Assembly: GCA_036397395.1 (NCBI GenBank)
Contig: DASWIZ010000006.1
Location: forward strand, 1 to 7,898
From: DASRUP01 sp036397395
Lineage (GTDB): Bacteria > Patescibacteriota > Minisyncoccia > Minisyncoccales > UBA10102
Reading direction: 5' to 3'
Length of the DNA: 7,898 bases
Shown here: piece after piece, positions 1 through 5,773 of the stretch
How positions within the stretch are numbered: the stretch's first letter is position 1
Layout: the number at the start of each line of letters is the position of its first letter
Notes under the pieces: generated by a model
The model's input: only the letters and a program-made list of their open reading frames with translations
Told to the model about the DNA's origin: nothing
Database searches by the model: none
Made by a program: the position numbers and the translations under genes

Positions 1-58
1 TATATAATTGAAACGGGGGATTACACATTCAACATACGAAAGCTGACAGTTTTACTGC

Positions 59-96
59 GAAGAAAAGCGGCTTCTCGACCGGCCGCTTTTCTTTTT
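59..96 (+). terminator. rho-independent terminator
   Basis: A 12-bp perfect stem (60-71 pairing with 82-93, rich in GCGGC/GCCGC near the loop) with a 10-base loop runs into a CTTTTTG tract on the + strand. It should end a + strand transcript that enters from the left of the window or starts at about position 15. On the minus strand the T tract after the stem is poorer, so I assign it to +. Confidence 0.85.
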
Positions 97-130
97 GTGC
101 GAGGTTAGACCGTACCAGTTTTTTCTTTGT

Positions 131-160
131 TTGCCTTAAACGCGCCCGGAGGGGTACAAT
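131..160 (+). promoter_or_regulatory. predicted promoter of the Pif1-like helicase gene
   Basis: TTGCCT (131-136), an 18-base spacer and TACAAT (155-160) form a sigma-70-like promoter. The start codon at 170 is 9 bases past the -10 box, so the mRNA would have a leader of only a few bases or none. The GGAGGGG stretch at 148-154 lies inside this promoter and would not be in that transcript. It could act as a ribosome binding site only on a longer message. Confidence 0.5.
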
Positions 161-169
161 GAATACGTT

Positions 170-1852
170 ATGACTCAAGCGCAGGCGATGGATATTTTAA
201 AAATGGGGTATTCCGTGTACCTTACGGGCGAGGCGGGCACGGGCAAAACCTACGTGCTAAACCAATATATCGCGTGGTTGCAAGAACACGAAATTGAGCA
301 CGCGGTTTGCGCTTCCACGGGCATTGCCGCCACGCACGTGCAAGGCATTACCATACATTCCTGGTCTGGCTTGGGCGTAAAAGAGCGGCTTGGCGAATAC
401 GACTTGGAACGTATGGAGCAAAAAAGGCCCGTATGGAACAGGCTAAACGACGCGCAGGTTCTTATTATAGACGAAATCTCTATGCTGTCCGGGGAGTTTT
501 TTGACATGTTAGACCGGGTGTTACGGCACATTCGCAGGAACGACGCGCCGTTTGGGGGCGTGCAAGTGGTGTGCTGCGGCGATTTTTTCCAGCTGCCGCC
601 CGTAGCGCGCGCCGGGAGTTCGTATACGTATGCCTTTGAGTCTGCCGCGTGGAAGAATATGAATCCGTTGGTGTGCTATTTAACCGAACAGTTCCGCCAA
701 GGGGGCAGCGAGTTTTTGGAGCTGTTGTCGGCCATTCGCAAGGGCCGCGTAACAGAATCCATGCGCCAGATGCTTGAAGCCAGGAATGCGCAAGAGTTTT
801 CGCGGTCAAAAACGCTGCTTCGTTTGTATACGCATAATGTTGACGTGGACCGTTTAAACGAAGAACATCTTGGCCAGCTGAAAGCGCCGGAGAAAACGTT
901 TGTTATGCAAAAGGCGGGAAAGGCCCAGCACGTGGAATCTTTAATGCGCGGATGTCTGGCTCCGGGAAAACTGGCGCTTAAAAAAGGGGCTGAAGTTATG
1001 TTTGTAAAAAACGACCACGGCGGCCAATACGTAAACGGTACGCAGGGGGCGGTGGTCGGGTTTGAAACAAAAGGGCCTGTGGTAAAAACAAGGCAGGGTA
1101 GGACCGTGGTTGCCGAATCCGTAAGCTGGAAGCGCGAAGAAGACGATAAAGTATTGGCTGAAATCCGGCAGGTGCCCTTGCGCCTGGCTTGGGCCATTAC
1201 CGTGCACAAAAGCCAGGGTATGAGTCTCGACGAGGCGGAAATGGACCTTTCTGCGTGTTTTGTGCCCGGGCAGGGGTATGTGGCGCTTTCTCGCGTGCGG
1301 GAAATCTCGGGGCTGTACTTGCGGGGGTTTAACGATATGGCGCTTGTGGTGGACAATCGCATTGTAACGGCAGACAGCGTGCTCCAAAAGCGTTCGGAGT
1401 TAGCTAAACAGCGGCTGGATACGTTGTCTATGAGCGATGTGCGAGCCCGCCACGAAAATTTTATCCGTAAAAGCGGGGGAGTAGTGGAACCCAGCGTACA
1501 TCCGAAAAAAGCACGAATAAGGCAAAAACAAAATACGCTTAGTCAAACAAAAGAATTGCTCGAGCGGGGGATAAAATTGCAAACCATAGCTCGAACGCGA
1601 GGTGTAACCATAGACACCATAGCGGGACATGCAGAAAAATTGCTGGAGCAGGGGATACTATTTGATTTTTCGTATTTGGCTCCAAATAAAAAACTGCTTA
1701 CGGTACTGGACGAGGCCGCCGCGAAACACGGATTTGCAAAGCTTGCTCCTGTAAAGTATTTTTTGCAGCGCCGCGGCCACGATATTTCTTACGAACGTCT
1801 TCGTTTGCTGCGTTTGTATCTGTTGAGCAAAAACGCGAAGGAGCGGAATTGA
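170..1852 (+). CDS. Pif1/RecD-like superfamily 1B DNA helicase with C-terminal HTH region
   Basis: ATP-dependent 5'-3' DNA helicase of the Pif1 family, 560 aa, expected in the cytoplasm in replication or repair. Visible motifs in order: Walker A GEAGTGKT (20-27, Lys26); motif Ia ASTGIAAT (48-55); Walker B with DE (101-102) in IIDEISML; GDFFQLPPV (137-145); EQFRQ (173-177); AWAITVHKSQG (340-350); YVALSRV (370-376, with Arg375 as the likely arginine finger). From about 458 to the end there is a different helical region, with an IARTRGVTIDTIAGH stretch and a later APVKYFL...ISYERLRLLRLYL part. It resembles the helix-turn-helix (HTH_40-like) tail found on some RecQ/YpbB and Pif1 proteins and probably binds DNA. 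The start at 170 is the first ATG in frame before the Walker A motif. The family call is secure; the tail assignment is from memory of the pattern. Confidence 0.93.
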   Translation: MTQAQAMDILKMGYSVYLTGEAGTGKTYVLNQYIAWLQEHEIEHAVCASTGIAATHVQGITIHSWSGLGVKERLGEYDLERMEQKRPVWNRLNDAQVLIIDEISMLSGEFFDMLDRVLRHIRRNDAPFGGVQVVCCGDFFQLPPVARAGSSYTYAFESAAWKNMNPLVCYLTEQFRQGGSEFLELLSAIRKGRVTESMRQMLEARNAQEFSRSKTLLRLYTHNVDVDRLNEEHLGQLKAPEKTFVMQKAGKAQHVESLMRGCLAPGKLALKKGAEVMFVKNDHGGQYVNGTQGAVVGFETKGPVVKTRQGRTVVAESVSWKREEDDKVLAEIRQVPLRLAWAITVHKSQGMSLDEAEMDLSACFVPGQGYVALSRVREISGLYLRGFNDMALVVDNRIVTADSVLQKRSELAKQRLDTLSMSDVRARHENFIRKSGGVVEPSVHPKKARIRQKQNTLSQTKELLERGIKLQTIARTRGVTIDTIAGHAEKLLEQGILFDFSYLAPNKKLLTVLDEAAAKHGFAKLAPVKYFLQRRGHDISYERLRLLRLYLLSKNAKERN

Positions 1853-1908
1853 CGAGAGGTTCAGCCTTATAAGCGGGGCCGCCTATAAAAAATTGGTAGG
1901 ATAGGGGG

Positions 1909-1956
1909 TTGCATTTTTGCAAGGACGCGGTATAAAGGAGGCGGTCTGCATATAAA
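1909..1956 (+). promoter_or_regulatory. predicted promoter(s) of the Pur-alpha-like gene
   Basis: TTGCAT (1909-1914), a 16-base spacer and TATAAA (1931-1936) make a reasonable promoter with transcription from about 1943. A second TATAAA lies at 1951-1956 without a clear -35. The 128-base gap after the helicase also has TATAAG (1868) and TATAAA (1884) without good partners. The -35 sits in a small inverted repeat, TTGC-N6-GCAA (1909-1922). Unlike several genes here, this one would keep a leader of roughly 18-38 bases carrying AGGA at 1969-1972, 8 bases before the ATG. Confidence 0.45.
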
Positions 1957-1980
1957 TTTAAGATTGCCAGGAAACATTTT

Positions 1981-2232
1981 ATGGAAAACGAGCTCCATTC
2001 AGAAAGGCTGTCTGCCGGCCAGAGGAAATACTTTTTTGACATTAAGCAAACGCCAAACGGCGACAAATACCTAAACATTACCGAGTCGAAGCTAGGCAAG
2101 GACGGGCAGCGCGAGCGAAGGGACATTCGCGTGTTCGACGACCATATCGTGGAATTCGCGGAAGCATTTGCCAGAGCAGCAAAAGAATTGGAGCCCAAAC
2201 AAGCTCCAGATTCGCAAACACCGCAAGAGTAA
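1981..2232 (+). CDS. Pur-alpha-like nucleic-acid-binding protein (DUF3276)
   Basis: 83-aa protein matching the bacterial Pur-alpha (DUF3276) pattern: an RKYFFDIKQTPNGDKYLNITESK segment spanning about 15-37, then basic GQRERRDIRVF and a helix FAEAFARAAKEL. Family members (for example the Borrelia protein BpuR) bind single-stranded DNA or RNA as small beta-beta-beta-beta-alpha units, often as dimers, and can regulate transcription or translation. The last ten or so residues (KQAPDSQTPQE) look unstructured. It follows the helicase after 128 bases with its own predicted promoter, so co-transcription is possible but not required. An ssDNA/RNA-binding protein next to a helicase fits a nucleic-acid maintenance neighbourhood. 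The exact target cannot be read from sequence. Confidence 0.85.
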   Translation: MENELHSERLSAGQRKYFFDIKQTPNGDKYLNITESKLGKDGQRERRDIRVFDDHIVEFAEAFARAAKELEPKQAPDSQTPQE

Positions 2233-2304
2233 AAACACCACTGTCCATGAAACCCACTGTCCACCCCAGGGGTGGACAGTGGGTTTCATGGACAGTGGGT
2301 TTTT
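2231..2304. repeat. 36-bp intergenic hairpin with duplicated arms, probable bidirectional terminator
   Basis: Centred on base 2268, positions 2238-2267 pair perfectly with 2269-2298 (30 bp, CCCC-A-GGGG at the apex). After a single unpaired A at 2237, six more pairs follow (2231-2236 with 2299-2304). The outer ends are an A run and a T run, so it can terminate in either direction. It begins at the stop codon of the Pur-alpha-like gene. Each arm carries CCACTGTCC (or its complement) twice with a 16-base period (2238-2246 and 2254-2262), giving four copies in dyad symmetry. That is far longer and more regular than an ordinary terminator such as the 11-bp one at 3417. The right arm ends about 12 bases before the -10 box of the next gene, so it covers the -35 position there. 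Confidence 0.9.
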
Positions 2305-2315
2305 GTTGATGTTTC

Positions 2316-2324
2316 TGGTATAAA
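2316..2324 (+). promoter_or_regulatory. extended -10 promoter of the YgjP-like gene
   Basis: TG-G-TATAAA (TG at 2316-2317, hexamer 2319-2324) is an extended -10 element. Exactly 6 bases separate it from the ATG at 2331, so transcription should begin at the start codon. The place of a -35 box (about 2296-2301, TGGGTT) falls in the hairpin arm and is weak, as is common with extended -10 promoters. Confidence 0.6.
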
Positions 2325-2330
2325 GTAAGT

Positions 2331-2729
2331 ATGTTTTGGCGAAGACGACGGCGTGTCCGCAGGAGAAAGCGCACAAGTGTTACACGGCACTATGCCCGAA
2401 ATAAAGAGCAGGCGCGCGCGGTTATTTTGCAGAGAATAGAAAAGTATGTTGGCGTGTATGGTTTTGCGTTTGGCAGAGTTGCCGTACGCAATACCAAAAG
2501 CAGGTGGGGGAGTTGTTCCACGAAAGGAAACTTAAACTTTAGCTACCGGATTTTGTTTTTGCCAGAGCATTTGGCAGATTACATTGTGGTGCACGAACTG
2601 TGCCACTTGCAAGAGCTAAACCATTCGCCCCGCTTTTGGCAGCTTGTGGCGCAAACCGTCCCGGATTATAAAGAAAGAAGAAAAGCGCTGCGCAACAATG
2701 GACAAAAACATATCTATAATGCTGCTTGA
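2331..2729 (+). CDS. YgjP-like (DUF45) zinc metallopeptidase-fold protein, short form
   Basis: 132-aa protein with the core of the YgjP/DUF45 family: VAVRNTKSRWGSCS (about 50-63), then NLNFSYRILFLP, then HELCH (88-92) and NHSPRFW with His98. His88, His92 and His98 should bind the metal and Glu89 should be catalytic, as in M48-like peptidases. Members are usually well over 200 aa with an N-terminal beta-rich domain. Here that part is missing and replaced by a very basic start (WRRRRRVRRRKR). Substrate is unknown: a peptidase role is inferred from the fold, and a nucleotide hydrolase role has been proposed for the E. coli relative. The start at 2331 has no Shine-Dalgarno sequence but sits exactly 6 bases after an extended -10 box. 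The stop codon overlaps the -35 box of the next gene. Confidence 0.85.
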   Translation: MFWRRRRRVRRRKRTSVTRHYARNKEQARAVILQRIEKYVGVYGFAFGRVAVRNTKSRWGSCSTKGNLNFSYRILFLPEHLADYIVVHELCHLQELNHSPRFWQLVAQTVPDYKERRKALRNNGQKHIYNAA

Positions 2730-2753
2730 CTAAGAGTCTTGTGGCGGTATACT
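2726..2753 (+). promoter_or_regulatory. promoter of the toxin-antitoxin pair
   Basis: TTGACT (2726-2731), a 16-base spacer and TATACT (2748-2753) form the best consensus promoter in the window. The -35 box includes the TGA stop codon of the YgjP-like gene. The -10 box is 6 bases before the ATG at 2760, predicting a leaderless message. Confidence 0.75.
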
Positions 2754-2759
2754 GAACAT

Positions 2760-2915
2760 ATGAACGAAGAGCAAAAAACAACAATTAATATTGATAGATT
2801 ACGTGAGCTCGCGACCCAGATTCGGGAATACACGGAAAAAGAAAAAGAGATGGGTTATGGTTCTCAAAAGGAATATGATGGAATTTCAGGAGATGAAGGA
2901 GAGGCTAACGAATAA
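2760..2915 (+). CDS. small acidic protein, candidate antitoxin of the PIN toxin
   Basis: 51-aa ORF starting exactly 6 bases after a strong promoter. It has an N-terminal segment KTTINIDRLRELATQIREY (residues 6-24), a possible beta strand followed by a helix, then a highly charged, Glu-rich tail (EKEKEMGYGSQKEYDG and GDEGEANE) that is probably disordered. It overlaps the start of the PIN-domain gene, the usual order for type II antitoxin then toxin, with the antitoxin made first. The N-terminal pattern could be a degenerate ribbon-helix-helix, but I do not recognise a family. The assignment rests on promoter, position, overlap, size and acidity. Without the promoter this ORF would be easy to overlook. 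Confidence 0.65.
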   Translation: MNEEQKTTINIDRLRELATQIREYTEKEKEMGYGSQKEYDGISGDEGEANE

Positions 2916-3399
2916 GTTTATTCTTCTTGATACCAACGTAATAGCTCGTTCTTTTGAACACTTCGACAACTTCGAAGGATTTTTACGTTTCTTTCAGGAA
3001 ACGGAGTGCGCGCTTACCTATTTTCCTATGATTGAGTTTGAATTTCTTCGAGGCGCGCATTTAGCAGAACACCGAAAGGCGCGAACTGAATTTTTAAAAA
3101 CTCTTGCTTTTGAGCAAATGCCCTTTGATCCACAGGTGGTTTATGATGCTTTAAAAATTGCCAATGCGTATGTGGCGCGGAATAGAAAACTTACTCCTTC
3201 AATCGTAGACTGTTGTATAGCAGCCTATCTTAAAGAGTATGCGGATAATCTTTATCTTGCCACGCTAAATCATTCTGATTTCCCAACTTATCTTTTCGAT
3301 CGAATTTATGTGTGGCCAGTGGATACCGAAAAAGATGTATTTCCTATAGGCATTTATCAGTTCAATACGCAAAAAGCGAAAGACATCGGAGTTTTATGA
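2878..3399 (+). CDS. PIN-domain ribonuclease, VapC-like toxin
   Basis: PIN-fold, Mg-dependent endoribonuclease of the VapC type, 173 aa from this start. Acidic active-site residues are visible: Asp18 in FILLDTNVIA, Glu55 in EFEFLRG, Asp111 in PSIVDCCIAAYL, and Asp134 in TLNHSDF. The length is somewhat above typical VapC (about 130-145 aa) because of a C-terminal extension after the PIN core (DRIYVWPVD to the end). I chose ATG 2878 because AAGGA at 2868-2872 lies 5 bases before it. ATG 2893 (168 aa) would also keep the whole PIN core, while the longer frame opening at a TTG at 2791 runs through most of the antitoxin gene and gives a basic, unlikely N-terminus. It overlaps the antitoxin candidate by 38 bases, so translation is probably coupled. 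Base composition looks lower in GC than the helicase or slipin genes, compatible with acquisition. Confidence 0.85.
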   Translation: MEFQEMKERLTNKFILLDTNVIARSFEHFDNFEGFLRFFQETECALTYFPMIEFEFLRGAHLAEHRKARTEFLKTLAFEQMPFDPQVVYDALKIANAYVARNRKLTPSIVDCCIAAYLKEYADNLYLATLNHSDFPTYLFDRIYVWPVDTEKDVFPIGIYQFNTQKAKDIGVL

Positions 3400-3416
3400 A
3401 AGGTCTTTACTAACGC

Positions 3417-3448
3417 AAAGAACCGCTGGGGATAGCGGTTCTTTTGTT
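3417..3448 (+). terminator. rho-independent terminator after the PIN gene
   Basis: An 11-bp perfect stem (3417-3427 with 3434-3444, AAAGAACCGCT and its complement) with a 6-base GGGGAT loop is followed by TTTTGTTG. It ends the toxin-antitoxin operon. The T tract doubles as the -35 region of the next promoter. Confidence 0.9.
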
Positions 3449-3470
3449 GTGTATTTTCATCACGTATAAT
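3442..3470 (+). promoter_or_regulatory. promoter of the anchored exported protein
   Basis: A perfect TATAAT (3465-3470) lies 6 bases before the ATG at 3477. The -35 is either TTTTGT (3442-3447, 17-base spacer) or TTGTTG (3444-3449, 15-base spacer). Both lie within the T tract of the preceding terminator. Confidence 0.7.
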
Positions 3471-3476
3471 AGAGCA

Positions 3477-4664
3477 ATGAGCTTTTTTGCCGAATTCAAG
3501 CCAGAAATTAAACTGTTAGTCATTGTCTCTGTTGTCGCGGTAATGATCGCCGTCGGCGGCATTCTGTTGCTGCAGGGAGTTGTGCGAAACCAGGTTTCAC
3601 ACACGCCTGCAGACCAGCAAAGTCAGCAACAAACAATCGACAACCAACAACCATCTATCGACACCTCCGACTGGCAAACCTACCGAAACGCCGAGTACGG
3701 CTTTGAGGTGAAATATCCGGAAGATTGGAGTGTAGTTGACAACCAAATTATGCCAGCGAGTTACACAGAACGATGCGAAAAGTTTAAGGAAGAAGGAGGA
3801 CACGATAATTGCATGATTCTAGCGGTGGGAGGAGCCGTAGGCGAAACATTTGAGTTTTTTGGAATTGGCTCTGGAATGCAGCATATGCAGGCGACCGGTG
3901 ATTTGCCTCAGGAAAAACTTGGCAATAACGAATTCCTTATTTTAAACAACACGTTTGAAGGGATAGGCGAAAAGAACTATTTTATACAAAAGTCTGGAGA
4001 AAACGAATACATTAGACTTTATCATGGCCAGCGATACGACCAAAAAAGAGATGAGAATACAAAGGTAATTGACCAAATCCTCGCCACGTTCCGGTTTGTG
4101 GATGAAGGGCAAGAAGTCAGTCTTTACAGCACGATTAGTGATTTTGTTTGCAATCTTCGAGAAGGAGAAAAAGATATAACAGATTTAACGAATAGTTCTG
4201 TAGTAGAGTCCCGTCAGCGTATTCTTGCTTTGGGTGTAAGTGGTTCCTATTTTGACAGTCATTTTAAGCTTACCTGTGGCAAAGTACTCCGTAATGGCAG
4301 AACTCAAGTTACTTGGCGCTACAATATTGGAGAATATACAACTGGTATTGGTGATACTTTTCCCACTTTCCCAAGCCTTTCTCTAGAAAATACGGTAGGG
4401 CAACTTCATGAAATTCAACACGTGCTTACACAGAAGGAGGCTTTAAGTATAATGAAATCCTGCGTCGGGGAATTTATCAATCCTGTTATTGTGCATGGTT
4501 TGATATCCGATATACCAACATCTAACCAAGCTGGTCTCTATGTCACAGCAAACCCTACGCGTGAGTCTAGAAGTGGGTTTCATGAGGTAGCGTTTGTTAA
4601 TGTAGAAACTGGTGTTTGTAGGGTTGTAGAGCGCGAGAATCCTCCTCCACTCCCAGGAGGTTAA
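3477..4664 (+). CDS. membrane-anchored exported protein with YGF-YP-DW domain, function unknown
   Basis: 395-aa protein: short cytoplasmic start, one membrane segment (about 13-36), a Gln-rich linker (about 45-60), then an extracytoplasmic domain opening with TYRNAEYGFEVKYPEDW (68-84) and closing near ILATFRFV. That domain resembles the PsbP-like or lipoprotein-type domain common in Patescibacteria anchored proteins. A second region follows (about 220-395) that I do not recognise, ending in a Pro/Gly tail. The exported part has six cysteines, two early (ERC, DNC) and four late (FVCN, LTCG, KSCVG, GVCR), suggesting disulfides. I place the start at ATG 3477, not at an in-frame TTG 33 bases upstream, because that TTG lies in the terminator and the TATAAT box would then be inside the gene. 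No ribosome binding site is visible. Role unknown; envelope function is inferred. Confidence 0.8.
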   Translation: MSFFAEFKPEIKLLVIVSVVAVMIAVGGILLLQGVVRNQVSHTPADQQSQQQTIDNQQPSIDTSDWQTYRNAEYGFEVKYPEDWSVVDNQIMPASYTERCEKFKEEGGHDNCMILAVGGAVGETFEFFGIGSGMQHMQATGDLPQEKLGNNEFLILNNTFEGIGEKNYFIQKSGENEYIRLYHGQRYDQKRDENTKVIDQILATFRFVDEGQEVSLYSTISDFVCNLREGEKDITDLTNSSVVESRQRILALGVSGSYFDSHFKLTCGKVLRNGRTQVTWRYNIGEYTTGIGDTFPTFPSLSLENTVGQLHEIQHVLTQKEALSIMKSCVGEFINPVIVHGLISDIPTSNQAGLYVTANPTRESRSGFHEVAFVNVETGVCRVVERENPPPLPGG

Positions 4665-4678
4665 AATAGTAAGATATT

Positions 4679-4756
4679 ATGAACCCACTTTCTGATTTCA
4701 AATTCTATCCCGTGTACACCTACGAAGTGGACAGGGGTACTAAAACAACAAAATAA
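4679..4756 (+). CDS. doubtful 25-aa ORF upstream of the patatin gene
   Basis: Open frame of 25 codons beginning MNPLSDFKFYPVYTYEVDRG, in the 109-base gap before the phospholipase gene. It starts 14 bases after the previous stop codon. No ribosome binding site is well placed (AGGAGG at 4655-4660 is 18 bases away) and no -10 box fits the 6-base spacing seen elsewhere. It could be a leader peptide or chance. The same gap holds an 8-base palindrome (4712-4719) and a weak inverted repeat CCACTT/AAGTGG (4685-4690 with 4725-4730). Confidence 0.2.
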   Translation: MNPLSDFKFYPVYTYEVDRGTKTTK

Positions 4757-4773
4757 AAGGGTCCTACAAATGT

Positions 4774-5760
4774 ATGAACCAAAAAATACACGCGGTGTTT
4801 GAAGGCGGGGGAGTAAAGGGCACAGGTTTGGTGGGTGCTGTTGACGTTACGTTGCAACAGGGATACGAGTTTTGCAACGTGGCGGGAACTTCGGCGGGCG
4901 CTATTGTGGCGGCTTTCGTGGCTGCGGGCTACGCGTCTGTCGAAATGAAAGACATTATGTTTGCTTTGGATTATCGGCGTTTTCAAGACGCCGGTTTTTT
5001 AAGCAGTATTCCATTGGCGGGAAAGCCTTTGAGTTTGCTGTTTGAGAAGGGGATTTATAAAGGCGACTATTTTGAACATTGGATACGCGATTTGCTGGCA
5101 CAAAAAGGAATTCATACGTTTTGGGATCTGGTGCAGGAAAATACCGAGCTGGCGCCCCGATACCGCTACAAATTGCAGGTAATAACTTCGGACATTGCGC
5201 GAGGCAAACTTATTGTGCTGCCGTGGGACGCGTTGGATTACGGCATACATCCAGACGAATTGGACGTGGCGCGCGCCGTGCGAATGAGCATGAGCATTCC
5301 GTATTTTTACAAACCCATTATACTTAAAGACAAGCAAAATCATTCTTCGTATATGGTAGATGGGGGAGTGCTAAGCAATTACCCGGTATGGCTGTTTGAT
5401 CCAGAGGTAGAAAACGCCACAGCCTTGTATCCTACGTTCGGCTACAAGTTGGTAGAGCCAAGCGAGGGCAAGCCGCGTAATATAAAAGGGCCCATTAGCA
5501 TGCTTGGCGCGTTGTTTGCGACTATGATGGAAGCCCACGACGCCAGGTATATTAAAGACGCGAATTTTTTGCGCACCATACCCATTGGAACTTTGGGTAT
5601 TCAAACCACGCAGTTCGACATGACTATGGAGCAAAAAGAAGCCCTGTACGAAAGCGGCAAAAAAGCGGCCGCCGAATTCTTTGCACACTGGAGCTTTGCG
5701 GAATTCGCCGCAAAAAGTGTACAAGAAACCCACCGCACCGACAAAGTGTGGGAAACATGA
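4774..5760 (+). CDS. patatin-like phospholipase
   Basis: 328-aa patatin-family serine lipid acyl hydrolase. Visible motifs: the oxyanion-hole glycine loop EGGGVKG (10-16), the nucleophile elbow GTSAG (38-42, Ser40), and the catalytic Asp in DGG (Asp196) of the YMVDGGVLSNYP segment. Ser and Asp form the dyad of this family, so the enzyme looks intact. No signal peptide or membrane segment is seen, so it is probably cytoplasmic or peripheral at the membrane, cleaving acyl chains from phospholipids; the exact lipid is unknown. Bacterial patatins can also be secreted effectors. AAAAGGG at 4755-4761 is 12 bases before the ATG, a rather long spacing. A competing ATG at 4770 in another frame gives only ten codons. 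The stop codon forms part of the extended -10 of the next gene. Confidence 0.92.
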   Translation: MNQKIHAVFEGGGVKGTGLVGAVDVTLQQGYEFCNVAGTSAGAIVAAFVAAGYASVEMKDIMFALDYRRFQDAGFLSSIPLAGKPLSLLFEKGIYKGDYFEHWIRDLLAQKGIHTFWDLVQENTELAPRYRYKLQVITSDIARGKLIVLPWDALDYGIHPDELDVARAVRMSMSIPYFYKPIILKDKQNHSSYMVDGGVLSNYPVWLFDPEVENATALYPTFGYKLVEPSEGKPRNIKGPISMLGALFATMMEAHDARYIKDANFLRTIPIGTLGIQTTQFDMTMEQKEALYESGKKAAAEFFAHWSFAEFAAKSVQETHRTDKVWET

Positions 5761-5766
5761 TATACT
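5758..5766 (+). promoter_or_regulatory. extended -10 promoter of the propeptide-like gene
   Basis: TG-A-TATACT (5758-5766) is an extended -10 element whose TGA is also the stop codon of the patatin gene. The ATG at 5774 is 7 bases past the hexamer. An ATG at 5768, in the same frame, is only 1 base past it and would be untranscribed. This favours 5774 as the start if this promoter is used. Confidence 0.55.
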
Positions 5767-5773
5767 AATGCAT

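Noticed and set aside
1..108. Frame 1 is open from the window edge to TAG at 106
   Set aside because: It reads straight through the terminator hairpin and T tract, which is not expected of coding sequence; its 35 residues match nothing I know.
676..1362. Minus-strand open frame of 228 codons inside the helicase gene
   Set aside because: It lies fully opposite well-conserved helicase motifs, its translation is low-complexity Ser/Thr/Pro-rich, and it has no recognisable domain or promoter.
1869..1886. GCGG/CCGC inverted repeat after the helicase gene
   Set aside because: The loop would be 2 bases and there is no T tract after it on either strand.
1698..2264. Minus-strand open frame of 188 codons across the helicase end and the Pur-alpha-like gene
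   Set aside because: It runs through two accepted + strand genes and the hairpin arm, and its translation shows no family pattern.
3444..3476. Upstream TTG start for the anchored protein
   Set aside because: It begins in the terminator T tract and would put the TATAAT box inside the coding region; ATG 3477 gives a normal anchor.
4572..4584. 13-base match to the hairpin arm (AGTGGGTTTCATG, also at 2278-2290)
   Set aside because: A single match of this length is near chance level for a window this size and lies in coding sequence.
4641..4660. CCTCCT/AGGAGG inverted repeat at the end of the anchored protein gene
   Set aside because: Only 6 bp, within the coding region, and not followed by a T tract, so too weak to call a terminator.
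5681..5773. Longer N-terminus for the propeptide-like protein, overlapping the patatin gene
   Set aside because: The added 31 residues overlap the conserved-frame patatin end, and the extended -10 at 5758 favours ATG 5774.
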